The position numbers were made by a program, and so were the translations under genes. From Pseudoduganella violacea (lineage in GTDB: Bacteria > Pseudomonadota > Gammaproteobacteria > Burkholderiales > Burkholderiaceae_D), in assembly GCF_014191875.1 (NCBI RefSeq), contig NZ_JACHXD010000001.1:558001-622000 (forward strand): a stretch of 64,000 nucleotides of DNA. Direction: 5' to 3'. Positions 17,827 to 27,661 of the stretch are shown here, piece by piece. The notes beneath the pieces are model-generated. The model saw only the letters and a list, made by a program, of their open reading frames with translations. It ran no database searches and was not told the origin of the DNA. How positions within the stretch are numbered: the first letter of the stretch is position 1; each line of letters begins with the position of its first letter.

Positions 17827-20679
17827 TTACTTCTTCTTCAGCAGCGGGCCGAGATACTTGCCGGTAACGCTGGCCGGATTGGCCGCCACGTCTTCCGGCG
17901 AACCGGCGGCGATGATCTGGCCGCCGCCCGCACCGCCTTCCGGACCCAGGTCGACGATCCAGTCGGCCGTCTTGATCACGTCCAGATTGTGCTCGATGAT
18001 GACCAGCGTATTGCCCTGGTCGCGCAGGCGGTGGATCACCTTCAGCAGCAGGTCGATATCGTGGAAGTGCAGACCGGTGGTCGGCTCGTCCAGGATATAC
18101 AGGGTGCGGCCCGTATCGCGCTTGGACAGTTCCAGCGACAGCTTGACGCGCTGCGCCTCGCCGCCCGACAGTGTGGTGGCGCTCTGCCCCAGCTTGATAT
18201 AGCCCAGGCCCACGTCGAGCAGGGTTTGCAGCTTGCGCGCGATGACCGGCACCGGCTTGAAGAACTCGTGCGCGTCTTCCACCGTCATGTCCAGCACTTC
18301 GGTGATGCTCTTGCCCTTGTAGTGCACTTCCAGGGTTTCGCGGTTATAGCGCTTGCCGTGGCAGACGTCGCAAGGCACGTACACGTCCGGCAGAAAGTGC
18401 ATCTCCACTTTCAGCACGCCGTCGCCCTGGCAGGCTTCGCAGCGGCCACCCTTGACGTTGAAGGAGAAACGGCCGGCGCTGTAGCCGCGCTCCTTGGCCG
18501 CCGGTACGGTGGCGAACAGGTCGCGGATCGGCGTGAACAGGCCGGTGTAGGTGGCCGGATTCGAACGCGGCGTGCGGCCGATCGGCGCCTGGTCGACCGA
18601 GATCACCTTGTCGAAGTGTTCCAGGCCGCTGATGCTGTCGTGCGGCGCCGGTTCCGTCTGCGAGCCATACAGGTGGCGCGACAGGGCGGGATACAACGTG
18701 TCGTTGACCAGGGTTGATTTGCCGGAACCGGAAACGCCGGTGACGCAGGTCAGCAGGCCGACCGGCAGGTCCAGCGACACCTTCTTCAGATTATTGCCGG
18801 TGGCGCCGCTGATGCTCAGCTGGCGGTCCGGGTCGGGCTGGTGGCGCTTCTTCGGCACTTCGATTTTCAACGCGCCGCTCAGATACTGGGCCGTCAGCGA
18901 TTGCTTGTTCTTCAGGATGTCCTTCAGCGAGCCGGACGCGATCACGTCGCCGCCATGCACGCCCGCGCCTTTGCCCATATCGACGATGTAGTCGGCAGTG
19001 CGGATCGCATCTTCGTCATGCTCCACCACCAGCACGCTGTTGCCGATGTCGCGCAGATGGCGCAGGGTGTCGATCAGGCGGTCGTTGTCGCGCTGGTGCA
19101 GACCGATGGATGGCTCGTCCAGCACGTACATCACGCCGGTCAGGCCGGAGCCGATCTGCGAAGCGAGGCGGATGCGCTGCGCCTCGCCGCCCGACAGGGT
19201 GTCGGCGCTGCGGTCGAGCGACAGGTAGTCCAGGCCCACATTGTTGAGGAAGGTCAGGCGCGACACGATCTCCTTGATCACGCGGTCGGCGATATCCTTT
19301 TTCGCGCCTTTCAGCTTGAGCTGCTCGAAGAAGCTCAGCGTATCGCGCAGCGGCTTCTCGGCGATCTCGTAGATGGCCTTTTCCTGCTTGCCGCTGCCGA
19401 CTTTCACGTAGCGCGCTTCCACGCGCAGGCGCGCACCCGAGCAGGAAGGGCACTTCTTCTCGTTGATGAACTTCGCCAGTTCCTCTTTCACCGCCATCGA
19501 ATCGGTTTCGCGGTAGCGGCGCTGCAGATTGTTCACCACGCCCTCGAAAGTGTGCTCCTTGATGACGGTCTTGCCGCGCTCATTCACATACGAGAATGGA
19601 ATCGTGTTCTTGCCCGAACCGTGCAGCACCACGTTCTGCGCATTGGCCGGCAGCTTCTCGAAAGGCTCGTCGATATCGAAGCCATAGTGATCGGCCAGGC
19701 TGGTCAGCATCTGGAAGTAGAACTGGTTGCGCCGGTCCCAACCCTTTACCGCGCCGGAAGCCAGCGACAGATTGGGGAAGGCGACGATGCGTTTGGGATC
19801 GAAGAACTCGATATGGCCCAGGCCATCGCATTCCGGGCAGGCGCCCATCGGATTATTGAAGGAGAACAGGCGCGGCTCCAGCTCCTGCAGCGAATAGCCG
19901 CAGGTGTTGCAGGCGAATTTATTGGAATACACATGCTCCACACCGGTATCCATCTCATACGCCATGGCGCGGCCATCGGCCAGGCGCAGCGCGGTCTCGA
20001 AGCTTTCGGCCAGGCGCTGTTTCAGCTCGGCGTTGACCTTGATGCGGTCGATCACCACGTCGATGGTGTGCTTCTCGGTTTTCTTCAGCTTGGGCAGCTC
20101 GTCCACTTCATAAATCTTGGCATCGTGGGTGCCGCTCTGCACGCGGAAGCGCACGAAGCCCTGGGCCTGCATCTGCTCGAACAGGTCGACGTGCTCGCCC
20201 TTGCGGTTGGCCACCACCGGCGCCATGATCATCAGCTTGGTGCCCTCGGGCATGGCCAGCACGGCGTCGACCATTTGCGACACCGATTGCGCCGCCAGCG
20301 GATTGTCCGGATGGTCGGGGCAGTAAGGCGTGCCCACGCGCGCATACAGCAGACGCAGATAATCGTGGATCTCGGTCACGGTGCCCACGGTCGAACGCGG
20401 ATTGTGCGAGGTGGCTTTCTGCTCGATCGAGATAGCGGGTGACAAGCCCTCGATCAGGTCCACGTCCGGCTTTTCCATCAGCTGCAGGAACTGGCGGGCA
20501 TAGGCCGACAGCGACTCCACATAGCGGCGCTGGCCTTCGGCATACAGGGTGTCGAAAGCCAGCGAGGATTTGCCGGAACCCGACAAGCCGGTGATGACGA
20601 TCAGCTTGTTGCGGGGGAGGTCGAGATTGATGTTTTTCAGGTTATGCGTGCGCGCGCCGCGGATGCGGATCTGTTCCAT
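17827..20679 (-). CDS. uvrA: Excinuclease ABC subunit A
   Basis: The 950-aa product is full-length UvrA, the damage-recognition ATPase of nucleotide excision repair. It has two ABC modules: [11 protein letters not shown] near 33 and [11 protein letters not shown] near 645, two LSGGEAQR signatures, and zinc-finger CxxC pairs (CNTC...CPEC and CEAC...CDVC). The start [17 protein letters not shown] is canonical. It is divergent from ssb with a LexA-type box between them, as in E. coli. Confidence 0.98.
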   Translation of the reverse strand: MEQIRIRGARTHNLKNINLDLPRNKLIVITGLSGSGKSSLAFDTLYAEGQRRYVESLSAYARQFLQLMEKPDVDLIEGLSPAISIEQKATSHNPRSTVGTVTEIHDYLRLLYARVGTPYCPDHPDNPLAAQSVSQMVDAVLAMPEGTKLMIMAPVVANRKGEHVDLFEQMQAQGFVRFRVQSGTHDAKIYEVDELPKLKKTEKHTIDVVIDRIKVNAELKQRLAESFETALRLADGRAMAYEMDTGVEHVYSNKFACNTCGYSLQELEPRLFSFNNPMGACPECDGLGHIEFFDPKRIVAFPNLSLASGAVKGWDRRNQFYFQMLTSLADHYGFDIDEPFEKLPANAQNVVLHGSGKNTIPFSYVNERGKTVIKEHTFEGVVNNLQRRYRETDSMAVKEELAKFINEKKCPSCSGARLRVEARYVKVGSGKQEKAIYEIAEKPLRDTLSFFEQLKLKGAKKDIADRVIKEIVSRLTFLNNVGLDYLSLDRSADTLSGGEAQRIRLASQIGSGLTGVMYVLDEPSIGLHQRDNDRLIDTLRHLRDIGNSVLVVEHDEDAIRTADYIVDMGKGAGVHGGDVIASGSLKDILKNKQSLTAQYLSGALKIEVPKKRHQPDPDRQLSISGATGNNLKKVSLDLPVGLLTCVTGVSGSGKSTLVNDTLYPALSRHLYGSQTEPAPHDSISGLEHFDKVISVDQAPIGRTPRSNPATYTGLFTPIRDLFATVPAAKERGYSAGRFSFNVKGGRCEACQGDGVLKVEMHFLPDVYVPCDVCHGKRYNRETLEVHYKGKSITEVLDMTVEDAHEFFKPVPVIARKLQTLLDVGLGYIKLGQSATTLSGGEAQRVKLSLELSKRDTGRTLYILDEPTTGLHFHDIDLLLKVIHRLRDQGNTLVIIEHNLDVIKTADWIVDLGPEGGAGGGQIIAAGSPEDVAANPASVTGKYLGPLLKKK

Positions 20680-20789
20680 TGTCTGTGCCTTGGTAGCGGT
20701 GGGCCAAAAACGGTGAACCTTGTACTATAGCCGGGTTTGCCAAACAGCGCTGTGGGCAGCTTGCGCTGGATCAGCTGGCCGCTGGCAAA

Positions 20790-20809
20790 TACTGTATATA
20801 ATACCAGTA
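20790..20809. promoter_or_regulatory. LexA (SOS) box between uvrA and ssb
   Basis: TACTGTATATAATACCAGTA matches the CTG-N10-CAG SOS box with extended TA...TA flanks. It sits 111 bases before uvrA and 102 bases before ssb in the divergent spacer. Both genes are SOS-regulated from a shared region in E. coli. A TATAAT at 20871-20876 is a likely -10 for ssb. Confidence 0.85.
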
Positions 20810-20910
20810 TTCAAAACCGCATGCTGGCGTCCGCCACAAATTTTCCGCAGGTCAGCCAGCGGCGCTGACATATAATTCTTGTTTGCTTAATTTCACCGCA
20901 GGAGTAATAC

Positions 20911-21408
20911 ATGGCATCTGTCAACAAAGTCATCATCGTCGGCAATCTGGGCCGTGACCCGGAGATTCGCTACATGCCTAGCGGTGATGCCATCGCCAAT
21001 ATCGCGGTCGCCACCTCCTACAAGAGCAAGGACCGCAATACCGGTGAGCAGAAAGAGCTGACCGAATGGCACCGCATCTCCTTCTTCGGCCGCCTGGCTG
21101 AAATCGTGGGCCAGTACCTGAAAAAAGGCTCCTCCGTCTACGTCGAAGGCCGTCTGCAGACCCGCAAGTACACCGACAAGGACGGCGTCGAGAAATACGC
21201 GACCGACATCATCGCTGAAAACATGCAGATGCTCGGTGGCCGTCAAGGTATGGGTGGCGGCGACTCGATGGACGATGGCATGGGCTATGACGCCGCTCCA
21301 GTGAGCCGTCCAGCATCGCGCCCGGCGCCAGCCCCGGCCCCGGCGCCACGTCCGGCAGCGCGGCCAGCGCCGAACTTCTCGGATATGGATGACGATATTC
21401 CGTTCTGA
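20911..21408 (+). CDS. ssb: Single-stranded DNA-binding protein
   Basis: The 165-aa product has the OB-fold ([21 protein letters not shown], then [22 protein letters not shown]), a Gly/Ala/Pro-rich linker and the acidic tip DDDIPF used to recruit repair partners. Length is normal. GCAGGAG precedes the ATG. It is followed by a bidirectional-looking terminator. Confidence 0.97.
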   Translation: MASVNKVIIVGNLGRDPEIRYMPSGDAIANIAVATSYKSKDRNTGEQKELTEWHRISFFGRLAEIVGQYLKKGSSVYVEGRLQTRKYTDKDGVEKYATDIIAENMQMLGGRQGMGGGDSMDDGMGYDAAPVSRPASRPAPAPAPAPRPAARPAPNFSDMDDDIPF

Positions 21409-21430
21409 GGAACACCCCATCCAAGGGTAT

Positions 21431-21475
21431 AAAAAAACCCTGCAACTCATTGAAGTTGCAGGGATTTTTGTTTTT
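21431..21475. terminator. Terminator after ssb
   Basis: A perfect 10-bp stem CCCTGCAACT / AGTTGCAGGG (21438-21447, 21454-21463) with a 6-base loop has A residues on its left (21431-21437) and T residues on its right. It could act in both directions. The remaining 150 bases to the M4 peptidase stop hold no other feature I can support. Confidence 0.9.
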
Positions 21476-21627
21476 GGATGTGTGTGAATGCCGTTGAGGT
21501 CGTATTAGTGCGGGCTGCCTGTCGATAGCAACAGTGATAGGTCGCACGATTTTGGGCCAGACGGCAGGGTGAAAACGCGAGCGCAGCGCCTTGCCAAGCT
21601 GCGCTCGCGATGTAGAAGCATGTAGCT

Positions 21628-23712
21628 TTAGTGGTTAGCGACGATATCGGCGATCGTGGCGTCGATGGTTGGAATGAAGGCCTGCACCTGGGTGGCGGAC
21701 GTCACGGTTTTCAGCAGATTGCGACCCTTGCTCAGACCCACGGGTGTAATGTACGAAGAAATCTCCGCTGGTTCATTGACATGTTCCGTGAAACGCAGGG
21801 ACACGCCAACTTTCTTCCCGACTGTCAAAGCATCGTTTTTGCGCTCGGCATAAGGACTGGCCAAAGCGTCCGCCATGATTTTCATCGGTGCCGACTGGCG
21901 GGTACTTTCTCCGGAGTTGATCCGATGATTCCAGATACCGTTATTGGACGAGTCGATCCCGCGGCCAAATTCATTCTGGAAGACCGCGCCGATCAGTTGG
22001 TAGTGGCTGCCTGCCGGGTCGCTTGGTAAGAAAGCTTGCGCTTCCGTGCTCAGGGCAATGCCATCGACAATCGATTTGACGCTGGGATTGCTGCTGTAGG
22101 CGGCCGCGAATTCCACCAGGGTTTTCGGTACGCCGGCCGCCGCCATATTGTCGGTCCAGTATTTGAGTCCGCCGGGGTCGCCAGGACGGCCGGTGTAGGC
22201 CAGATACAGCTGTTCCGCCAGCCATTTATAGTTATCGCAATTGACGCCCACGGCATTAAAGGCGGTGCTGACCTGGCTCACATTGTAGCCGCGGTTGCTG
22301 GCCGCTTGTTCCACGCCGCAAGCGCCTTCATTGAAAGTACTCAGCTCAGTCCAGTACAAACGATTGGCATCGAACATCACCTCGAATGCTTTACGGGTAT
22401 TCCAGCCGGGCGAGGTCGCCAGCAAATAAAACGCCTTATTGTAGACACCGCTGCTGTAATGCACATTGTCGAACGGCGAGACATTGGCGGCATTGTCCTT
22501 GGAATTGCCATCCAGCGGAGGGTTGTACATATAGCGCAAGGCGTCGGTGGTCTTCGTTATAGCGGCGCCGGATTTGAAATCATTCGTACCCTTCAAATAA
22601 TATTCCAGCGCCTCGCCGGCCATATCGGAAAATGCTTCATTCATCCCGCCCGAATGCGCAAAGTAGAGCAGCTTGGAATTTTGCTCGGTAAAGCCGTGGC
22701 TCACCTCATGCGCGATCACATCGGCCGATACCAGCGGATAGAACTGGTTGAGGCCATCGCCAAAGATCGTGGTGCCGCCGGTCCATCCCGCGCCTTCGTA
22801 GTTTTGGCCATAATGCACGCGCATGACCAACTGTTGCTGGATCGGACCGACGCCGAACCAGTCGCGGTACATCTTGACCGTGGCATTGCCGAAGAAATGC
22901 GCATCGTTCATGGGAGCGAAGGCGCCGTTCACCGCCCTGTAGGTATTGCGCGGGCAATTGAACTGGAAGGCGGTGCTGACATTTGCCGTGCCATTGTTTT
23001 GATCGACGGTCTTGATCGTGCCGTTGTCCATGGCGCAGTTGCTGCTGACGTCGAGCGGGCCGTAATTGACGCCAAATTCGTACTGGCCGGTCTTGCTGTT
23101 GCCGCCAGGCCCGGTGGCGTTGACGCGGGCCAGGCCATCCCACTGTTTGACGACCTCTCCCGTATTGGCATCCATTAAGAAGAATGGCCGGCTCGGCTGG
23201 TTGCCATTGGGCGCGAAGAACGACACCAGGTAGACCAGGCGGGCGGACTTGCTCTTCTCGTCCAGGTGTACATATAACTGAACCTGTTCTTCCTCAAATT
23301 TTGCTTTTGGCACTTTGCTCTTGGCCAGATTCAAGATGGCGGACGAAGACAGCTGCGGCGTTGCGGTCGGCACATCGCTGGCCAGACCCTGGATGATGGC
23401 GCCAGTCAGCGATGGTGCCGCTTTGCTGTTGTCGCGATGCTCAACCACATTGCTATTTAAAACAGGAATCCCACGATATAACTGCTGATAACGGGTCAGT
23501 ACCTTGCCATTCGGAAGGGTCTGGCTATAAAGCGCTTTCAAATCGCTATTGCCGAGTCCCAGTTTTTCCGCCGTTGTGGCGGAGCTCTTCGCCAGTGCGG
23601 CGGAATATTTGGGGGCAATCGTATCGATATCGACACGGCTTGCAGCCTGCACTCCAGTAGTACCAAATGCGAGTGCTACCCATACTGCCCCTTTTTTTAA
23701 AGTCGCTTGCAT
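21628..23712 (-). CDS. Secreted M4 (thermolysin-like) metallopeptidase with DUF4214-type C-terminus
   Basis: The 694-aa preproprotein begins with a signal peptide (cleavage likely after GVQA near residue 23), an FTP/PepSY-like propeptide, then the M4 catalytic domain with zinc motif HEVSH (His335, His339) and third-ligand helix GGMNEAFSD. The C-terminal about 180 residues (LYLAYTGRPGDPGGLKYWTDNM...) look like a DUF4214 domain, common in exported and surface proteins. The start at 23712 has a GGGGAG ribosome site; the ATG 12 bases upstream has none. It is divergent from two M12-type peptidases, forming a secreted protease locus. Confidence 0.9.
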   Translation of the reverse strand: MQATLKKGAVWVALAFGTTGVQAASRVDIDTIAPKYSAALAKSSATTAEKLGLGNSDLKALYSQTLPNGKVLTRYQQLYRGIPVLNSNVVEHRDNSKAAPSLTGAIIQGLASDVPTATPQLSSSAILNLAKSKVPKAKFEEEQVQLYVHLDEKSKSARLVYLVSFFAPNGNQPSRPFFLMDANTGEVVKQWDGLARVNATGPGGNSKTGQYEFGVNYGPLDVSSNCAMDNGTIKTVDQNNGTANVSTAFQFNCPRNTYRAVNGAFAPMNDAHFFGNATVKMYRDWFGVGPIQQQLVMRVHYGQNYEGAGWTGGTTIFGDGLNQFYPLVSADVIAHEVSHGFTEQNSKLLYFAHSGGMNEAFSDMAGEALEYYLKGTNDFKSGAAITKTTDALRYMYNPPLDGNSKDNAANVSPFDNVHYSSGVYNKAFYLLATSPGWNTRKAFEVMFDANRLYWTELSTFNEGACGVEQAASNRGYNVSQVSTAFNAVGVNCDNYKWLAEQLYLAYTGRPGDPGGLKYWTDNMAAAGVPKTLVEFAAAYSSNPSVKSIVDGIALSTEAQAFLPSDPAGSHYQLIGAVFQNEFGRGIDSSNNGIWNHRINSGESTRQSAPMKIMADALASPYAERKNDALTVGKKVGVSLRFTEHVNEPAEISSYITPVGLSKGRNLLKTVTSATQVQAFIPTIDATIADIVANH

Positions 23713-24051
23713 GAAACTCCCCATAAATGATTATTGTTGGCACTTGATCCCAAGTGCTGGCAGGGAAAATGAATTATTCATTTTCTAATTTAATTTATCA
23801 CATAATTGTATAAATATAAATTGTTCGAGGGTTGCATTTGGCATCTGTTGTCTCAACGATGGAAATGTTGACTGTTGTGTAAATTGGCGAGAATCCATGC
23901 AAACGGGCTGCGACAGAATGGCATGGCGGAGTTCCAAAAAAGCATATGAGTGGACGGGAAACTCATAAGACGGAGCTCGCGCATCAAAGTACTGTGCATC
24001 CGCGCGTATTGCGGCGGTCAACCAAGTGGCATAGATAAAAGGACTTTTACG
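23713..24051. other. Divergent intergenic region between secreted proteases
   Basis: This 339-base spacer is notably AT-rich in its left half (23765-23825) compared with its neighbours and must hold the divergent promoters for the M4 and M12 peptidase genes. No convincing operator palindrome or small gene was found. Short frames here lack ribosome sites. Confidence 0.5.
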
Positions 24052-25812
24052 ATGAAAGGTTTAAGCGCTTTTATATCGCAATTTACGATGGCCAGTGCCT
24101 TGCTTATTCCCGCAGCGGGATGGGCGCAAACCGTGGACTTCTTTACCGCCATACCGGCCGGCCAAGCCGGCAAAATGGATGCGGTCCAATCCCGGCACCT
24201 GGGCCAGATCCAGGGCCGCGCCACCACCAAGGAAGTGACGCTGATCCGCCTGAACGCTGCGGCATTCCAGGCCAGCAGCCTGCGCATGGCCATGCCCGGT
24301 AGCAAACCCTTGGACTTCAACAAGACCCAGCTGGAAACGCGCAGTCCCACCGACGCCACCTGGTATGGCAAGCTGGCCGGCATTCCCGGCACGGCGATCC
24401 TGGTCATCCGCGACGGCAATGTGACGGGCAGCGTGCGCGATAACGGCAATCTGTACAGTATCGAACCGCTGGGCCAGGGCGTGCATGCCCTGATCAAGGT
24501 CGACCAGAGCAAATTCCCCGAGGACGAGCCGCCATCGTTCCGGGAAAAGCAAAGCCAAAAGCCGGCCCCGCTGCCGGAGACAAAACAGTCCGCCGCCCAG
24601 GCTGACGGGCCGACCGTCATCAATGTGCTGGTGGCGTACACGGCGTCGGCGCGCACCTCGGTGGGCGATATCAACGCCACCATCGACCTGGCCGTGGCTG
24701 AGGCCAACCAGTCCTACATCAACAGCAATATCAATATCCGCCTGGCCAAGGTCAACACCTTCGAGGTCGGCTATTCCGAAAGCGGCAAAAGCTACGAGCA
24801 GATCGTGCAGGACTTCAAGGGCTTGAACGATGTGGTGAATAACCGCAATATCACGGCAGCGGATATGTCGGTCCTGATCGTCAACCAGTCCGATTACTGC
24901 GGCATGGCCGATGCGATCATGGCCAATGCTTCCACCGCCTTCGCGGCGGTGCATATCGGTTGCGCGACGGGCTACTACTCCTTCGCCCACGAACTGGGCC
25001 ATCTGCAGGGTGCGCGCCACGACATCGCCAACGATTCGAGCCAGCAGCCCTTCCCGTATGGGCATGGCTTCCAGCACACGGCGCCCGCTCCGGCATGGCG
25101 CACGATCATGGCTTATAACTGCGCCGGCAATTGCAACCGTCTGCAGTACTGGTCGAATCCATCGGTGACGTATAACGGCTACGCGATGGGCAATACCGGC
25201 ACCGCAAACAATGCGCGCGTGCTCAACGAAACGGCGGCCACCATCGCCAGCTTCCGCAACACGCAGGCCTATACGCGCTGCGCCGCCGAGCATGAAACCT
25301 GCACGGTCAGCGGCACGCGCAATATCGCCTACGGGGCAAACGGGAAGTTCGTGTACCGTACCGTGACCGGCAGTTTTGTCTGCGATAACGGCACCTTCGG
25401 CGACCCGCTGCCAGGCACGCCGAAAGCCTGCTATGCCGGCAAGATCGGCTATGCCTACTGCACCGCCGAACATCAGAACTGCAGCTTCGCCGGCACGCAG
25501 TCGATCGCCTATGGTGCGGGCACCAAGTTCGCGCACCAGCTGGCCACCAATAACATCATGTGCGATAACGGCACTTTCGGCGACCCGAATCCTGGCGTGG
25601 TGAAAGCCTGCTATTCAGGGCCATCCGGTTATGCCTACTGCTCGGCCCAGAACGGCCAATGCGCCGTCAGCGGCACCAAGACTGTCGCCTATGGCGCCAA
25701 CGGCCAGTTTTACTACCGCACCGTGAGCGGGCCGATCGCCTGTACCGACGCGGCTTTTGGCGATCCCGCCTTTGGCATCGGCAAGGCCTGCTTCGTCGGC
25801 CCGGCACTGTAG
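24052..25812 (+). CDS. Secreted reprolysin-like (M12) metallopeptidase, tandem copy 1
   Basis: A 586-aa protein with a signal peptide (cleavage near GWAQ, about residue 26), a propeptide, then a metzincin domain with HELGHLQGARH (His313, His317, His323) and Met-turn IMAYNC. The last about 180 residues are three Cys-bearing repeats of about 55 residues (pattern Y-x-x-C-x-A-E/Q...C...SGT...YGA...F...C...FGDP...KACY). Similar repeats occur as accessory domains on secreted hydrolases. AAAAGGA precedes ATG 24052. The adjacent gene encodes a close paralogue of identical length. Confidence 0.9.
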   Translation: MKGLSAFISQFTMASALLIPAAGWAQTVDFFTAIPAGQAGKMDAVQSRHLGQIQGRATTKEVTLIRLNAAAFQASSLRMAMPGSKPLDFNKTQLETRSPTDATWYGKLAGIPGTAILVIRDGNVTGSVRDNGNLYSIEPLGQGVHALIKVDQSKFPEDEPPSFREKQSQKPAPLPETKQSAAQADGPTVINVLVAYTASARTSVGDINATIDLAVAEANQSYINSNINIRLAKVNTFEVGYSESGKSYEQIVQDFKGLNDVVNNRNITAADMSVLIVNQSDYCGMADAIMANASTAFAAVHIGCATGYYSFAHELGHLQGARHDIANDSSQQPFPYGHGFQHTAPAPAWRTIMAYNCAGNCNRLQYWSNPSVTYNGYAMGNTGTANNARVLNETAATIASFRNTQAYTRCAAEHETCTVSGTRNIAYGANGKFVYRTVTGSFVCDNGTFGDPLPGTPKACYAGKIGYAYCTAEHQNCSFAGTQSIAYGAGTKFAHQLATNNIMCDNGTFGDPNPGVVKACYSGPSGYAYCSAQNGQCAVSGTKTVAYGANGQFYYRTVSGPIACTDAAFGDPAFGIGKACFVGPAL

Positions 25813-25858
25813 GGCGCATCCCCCATTTCCGATTAAGTTGGACTGATAGGAGATACTC

Positions 25859-27619
25859 ATGAAGAGATGCTCAAACTCTTTATTAGCATTGCTCGCCTTG
25901 GTCTTCACGCTGTTGATGCCTGTGCCAGGGTGGGCGCAGGCATTGGAGTTCTTCACGCCCGTATTGACCGGCAAGGCCGATGACCTGGATGCCGTCCAGG
26001 AACGCAAGCTCGATCAGATCGCAAAGCGTCCGACCAGCGCCAGTGTGACGCTGGTGCGTTTGAACGAGGCGGCATCAAAAGCGGGTAGCCTGCGTATGAC
26101 CATCCCCGACCGCAAACCGCTCGACTTCGCGCGGGTGCAACTGGAAAGCCACAGCGCCAGTAACGTCATCTGGTCCGGCAAGCTGTCCGCCCGGAATGGC
26201 ACGGCGACCCTGGTCTTCCGAAACGGGAATGTTACGGGCACGGTGACGGAAGAGGGCAATCTGTACGGAATCGAACCGATCGGCAATGGTCTGCATGCGC
26301 TGATCAAGGTCGATACGGCAAAGTTCCCGCCCGACGAATCGCCTTCGTTCCTGGAGAGGGAGCGGCGTGCCGCGCCTTTGCCGAAGGCGGCATCGTCCTC
26401 GCCTGCCACGGACGGGCCAATCACCATCAATCTGCTGGTGGCCTATACGCGGAGCGCGAGCGGTGCCGTCGGCGATATCGATGCGACAATTCAGCTGGCA
26501 ATGGCGGAAGCCAATCAAAGCTATATCAACAGCAACGTCAATTTGCGGCTGAAAATGGTGAGCACATTCGAGGTCACTTACTCCGAGAGCGGTAAGGACT
26601 ACGACCAGATTCTCGTCGATCTCAAAAAGATGAACGATGTTCTGAACAGCCGCAATATCACGGGCGCGGACATCGCCATGCTGGTGGTAAACCAGGATGA
26701 ATCCTGCGGCCAGGCGGATGAGATCCTGGCGACGGCTCCCACCGCCTTCGCCGCCGTGCATATTGGCTGTGCCACCGGCTATTACTCGTTTGCGCACGAG
26801 CTGGGGCATTTGCAGGGCGCGCGCCATAATATGGGCAACGATCCCACCCAGACCCCCTTCGCTTACGGGCATGGCCACCAGCATACATCGTCGGCACCGG
26901 CCTGGCGGACGATTATGGCTTACGAATGCAAGGGCGAGTGCGCCCGTCTGCAATACTGGTCCAATCCTGATGTGAATTACAACGGCTTCCCGATGGGAAC
27001 GGCCGACACCAGCAACAATGCCAGGGTGTTGAATGAAACCGCCGCCACCATCGCCGCTTTCCGCAACACGCAAGCCTATACCCGTTGCGCCGCCGAGCAC
27101 GAAAACTGCAGCTTCAGCGGAACGCGGACGGTTGCCTATGGCGCCAATGATAAATTCGTGTACCGTACCGCCAGCAACGGCATCGCCTGCGATAACGGCG
27201 CGTTCGGCGATCCCCTTCCGGGCGTGCCGAAAGCCTGCTATGTGGCGAGGATAGGCTACGAGAAGTGCGCGAACGAATGGGGGAACTGCGTCTTTAACGG
27301 AACGCAATTCGTCGCTTTCGGCGCCGGCAGCAAGTTCGCCTTCAAGCTGGCCAGCGGCAGCATAGGCTGCAATTACGACGTCTTTGGCGATCCGGCTTTC
27401 GGCACGCCGAAAGCCTGCTATATCGGACCGGCCGGCTTCACATACTGCGCCGCAGAGAATGGCCAATGCGCCGTCTCAGGCACCAAGACTGTCGCCTATG
27501 GCGCCAACGGCCAGTTCTTCTACCGCACAGTGAGCGGGCCGATCGCCTGCAGTGACGACGCCTTTGGCAATCCTGCCGTTGGCATCGGCAAGGCCTGCTT
27601 CGTCGGCCCGGCGCTGTAA
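25859..27619 (+). CDS. Secreted reprolysin-like (M12) metallopeptidase, tandem copy 2
   Basis: This 586-aa paralogue of the upstream gene has the same domain order and the same zinc-motif position (HELGHLQGARHN, His313). It also has a signal peptide ending near GWAQ and three C-terminal Cys repeats. It starts 46 bases after the previous stop with TAGGAG upstream, so the two are probably co-transcribed. The third repeat and protein end are nearly identical in both copies (GPIAC...GIGKACFVGPAL), indicating duplication with later conversion or selection at the C-terminus. Confidence 0.9.
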   Translation: MKRCSNSLLALLALVFTLLMPVPGWAQALEFFTPVLTGKADDLDAVQERKLDQIAKRPTSASVTLVRLNEAASKAGSLRMTIPDRKPLDFARVQLESHSASNVIWSGKLSARNGTATLVFRNGNVTGTVTEEGNLYGIEPIGNGLHALIKVDTAKFPPDESPSFLERERRAAPLPKAASSSPATDGPITINLLVAYTRSASGAVGDIDATIQLAMAEANQSYINSNVNLRLKMVSTFEVTYSESGKDYDQILVDLKKMNDVLNSRNITGADIAMLVVNQDESCGQADEILATAPTAFAAVHIGCATGYYSFAHELGHLQGARHNMGNDPTQTPFAYGHGHQHTSSAPAWRTIMAYECKGECARLQYWSNPDVNYNGFPMGTADTSNNARVLNETAATIAAFRNTQAYTRCAAEHENCSFSGTRTVAYGANDKFVYRTASNGIACDNGAFGDPLPGVPKACYVARIGYEKCANEWGNCVFNGTQFVAFGAGSKFAFKLASGSIGCNYDVFGDPAFGTPKACYIGPAGFTYCAAENGQCAVSGTKTVAYGANGQFFYRTVSGPIACSDDAFGNPAVGIGKACFVGPAL

Positions 27620-27661
27620 ATATGGAAGGCGGTCGCTAACGTCGCCATGGCATCTGAAAAA

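Noticed and set aside
18841-20442. A 533-residue open frame antisense to uvrA
   Set aside because: It is a shadow of uvrA codon structure with no ribosome site.
23785-24021. A 78-codon minus-strand frame between the M4 and M12 genes
   Set aside because: There is no ribosome site and the composition does not match coding DNA. It lies in the AT-rich promoter region.
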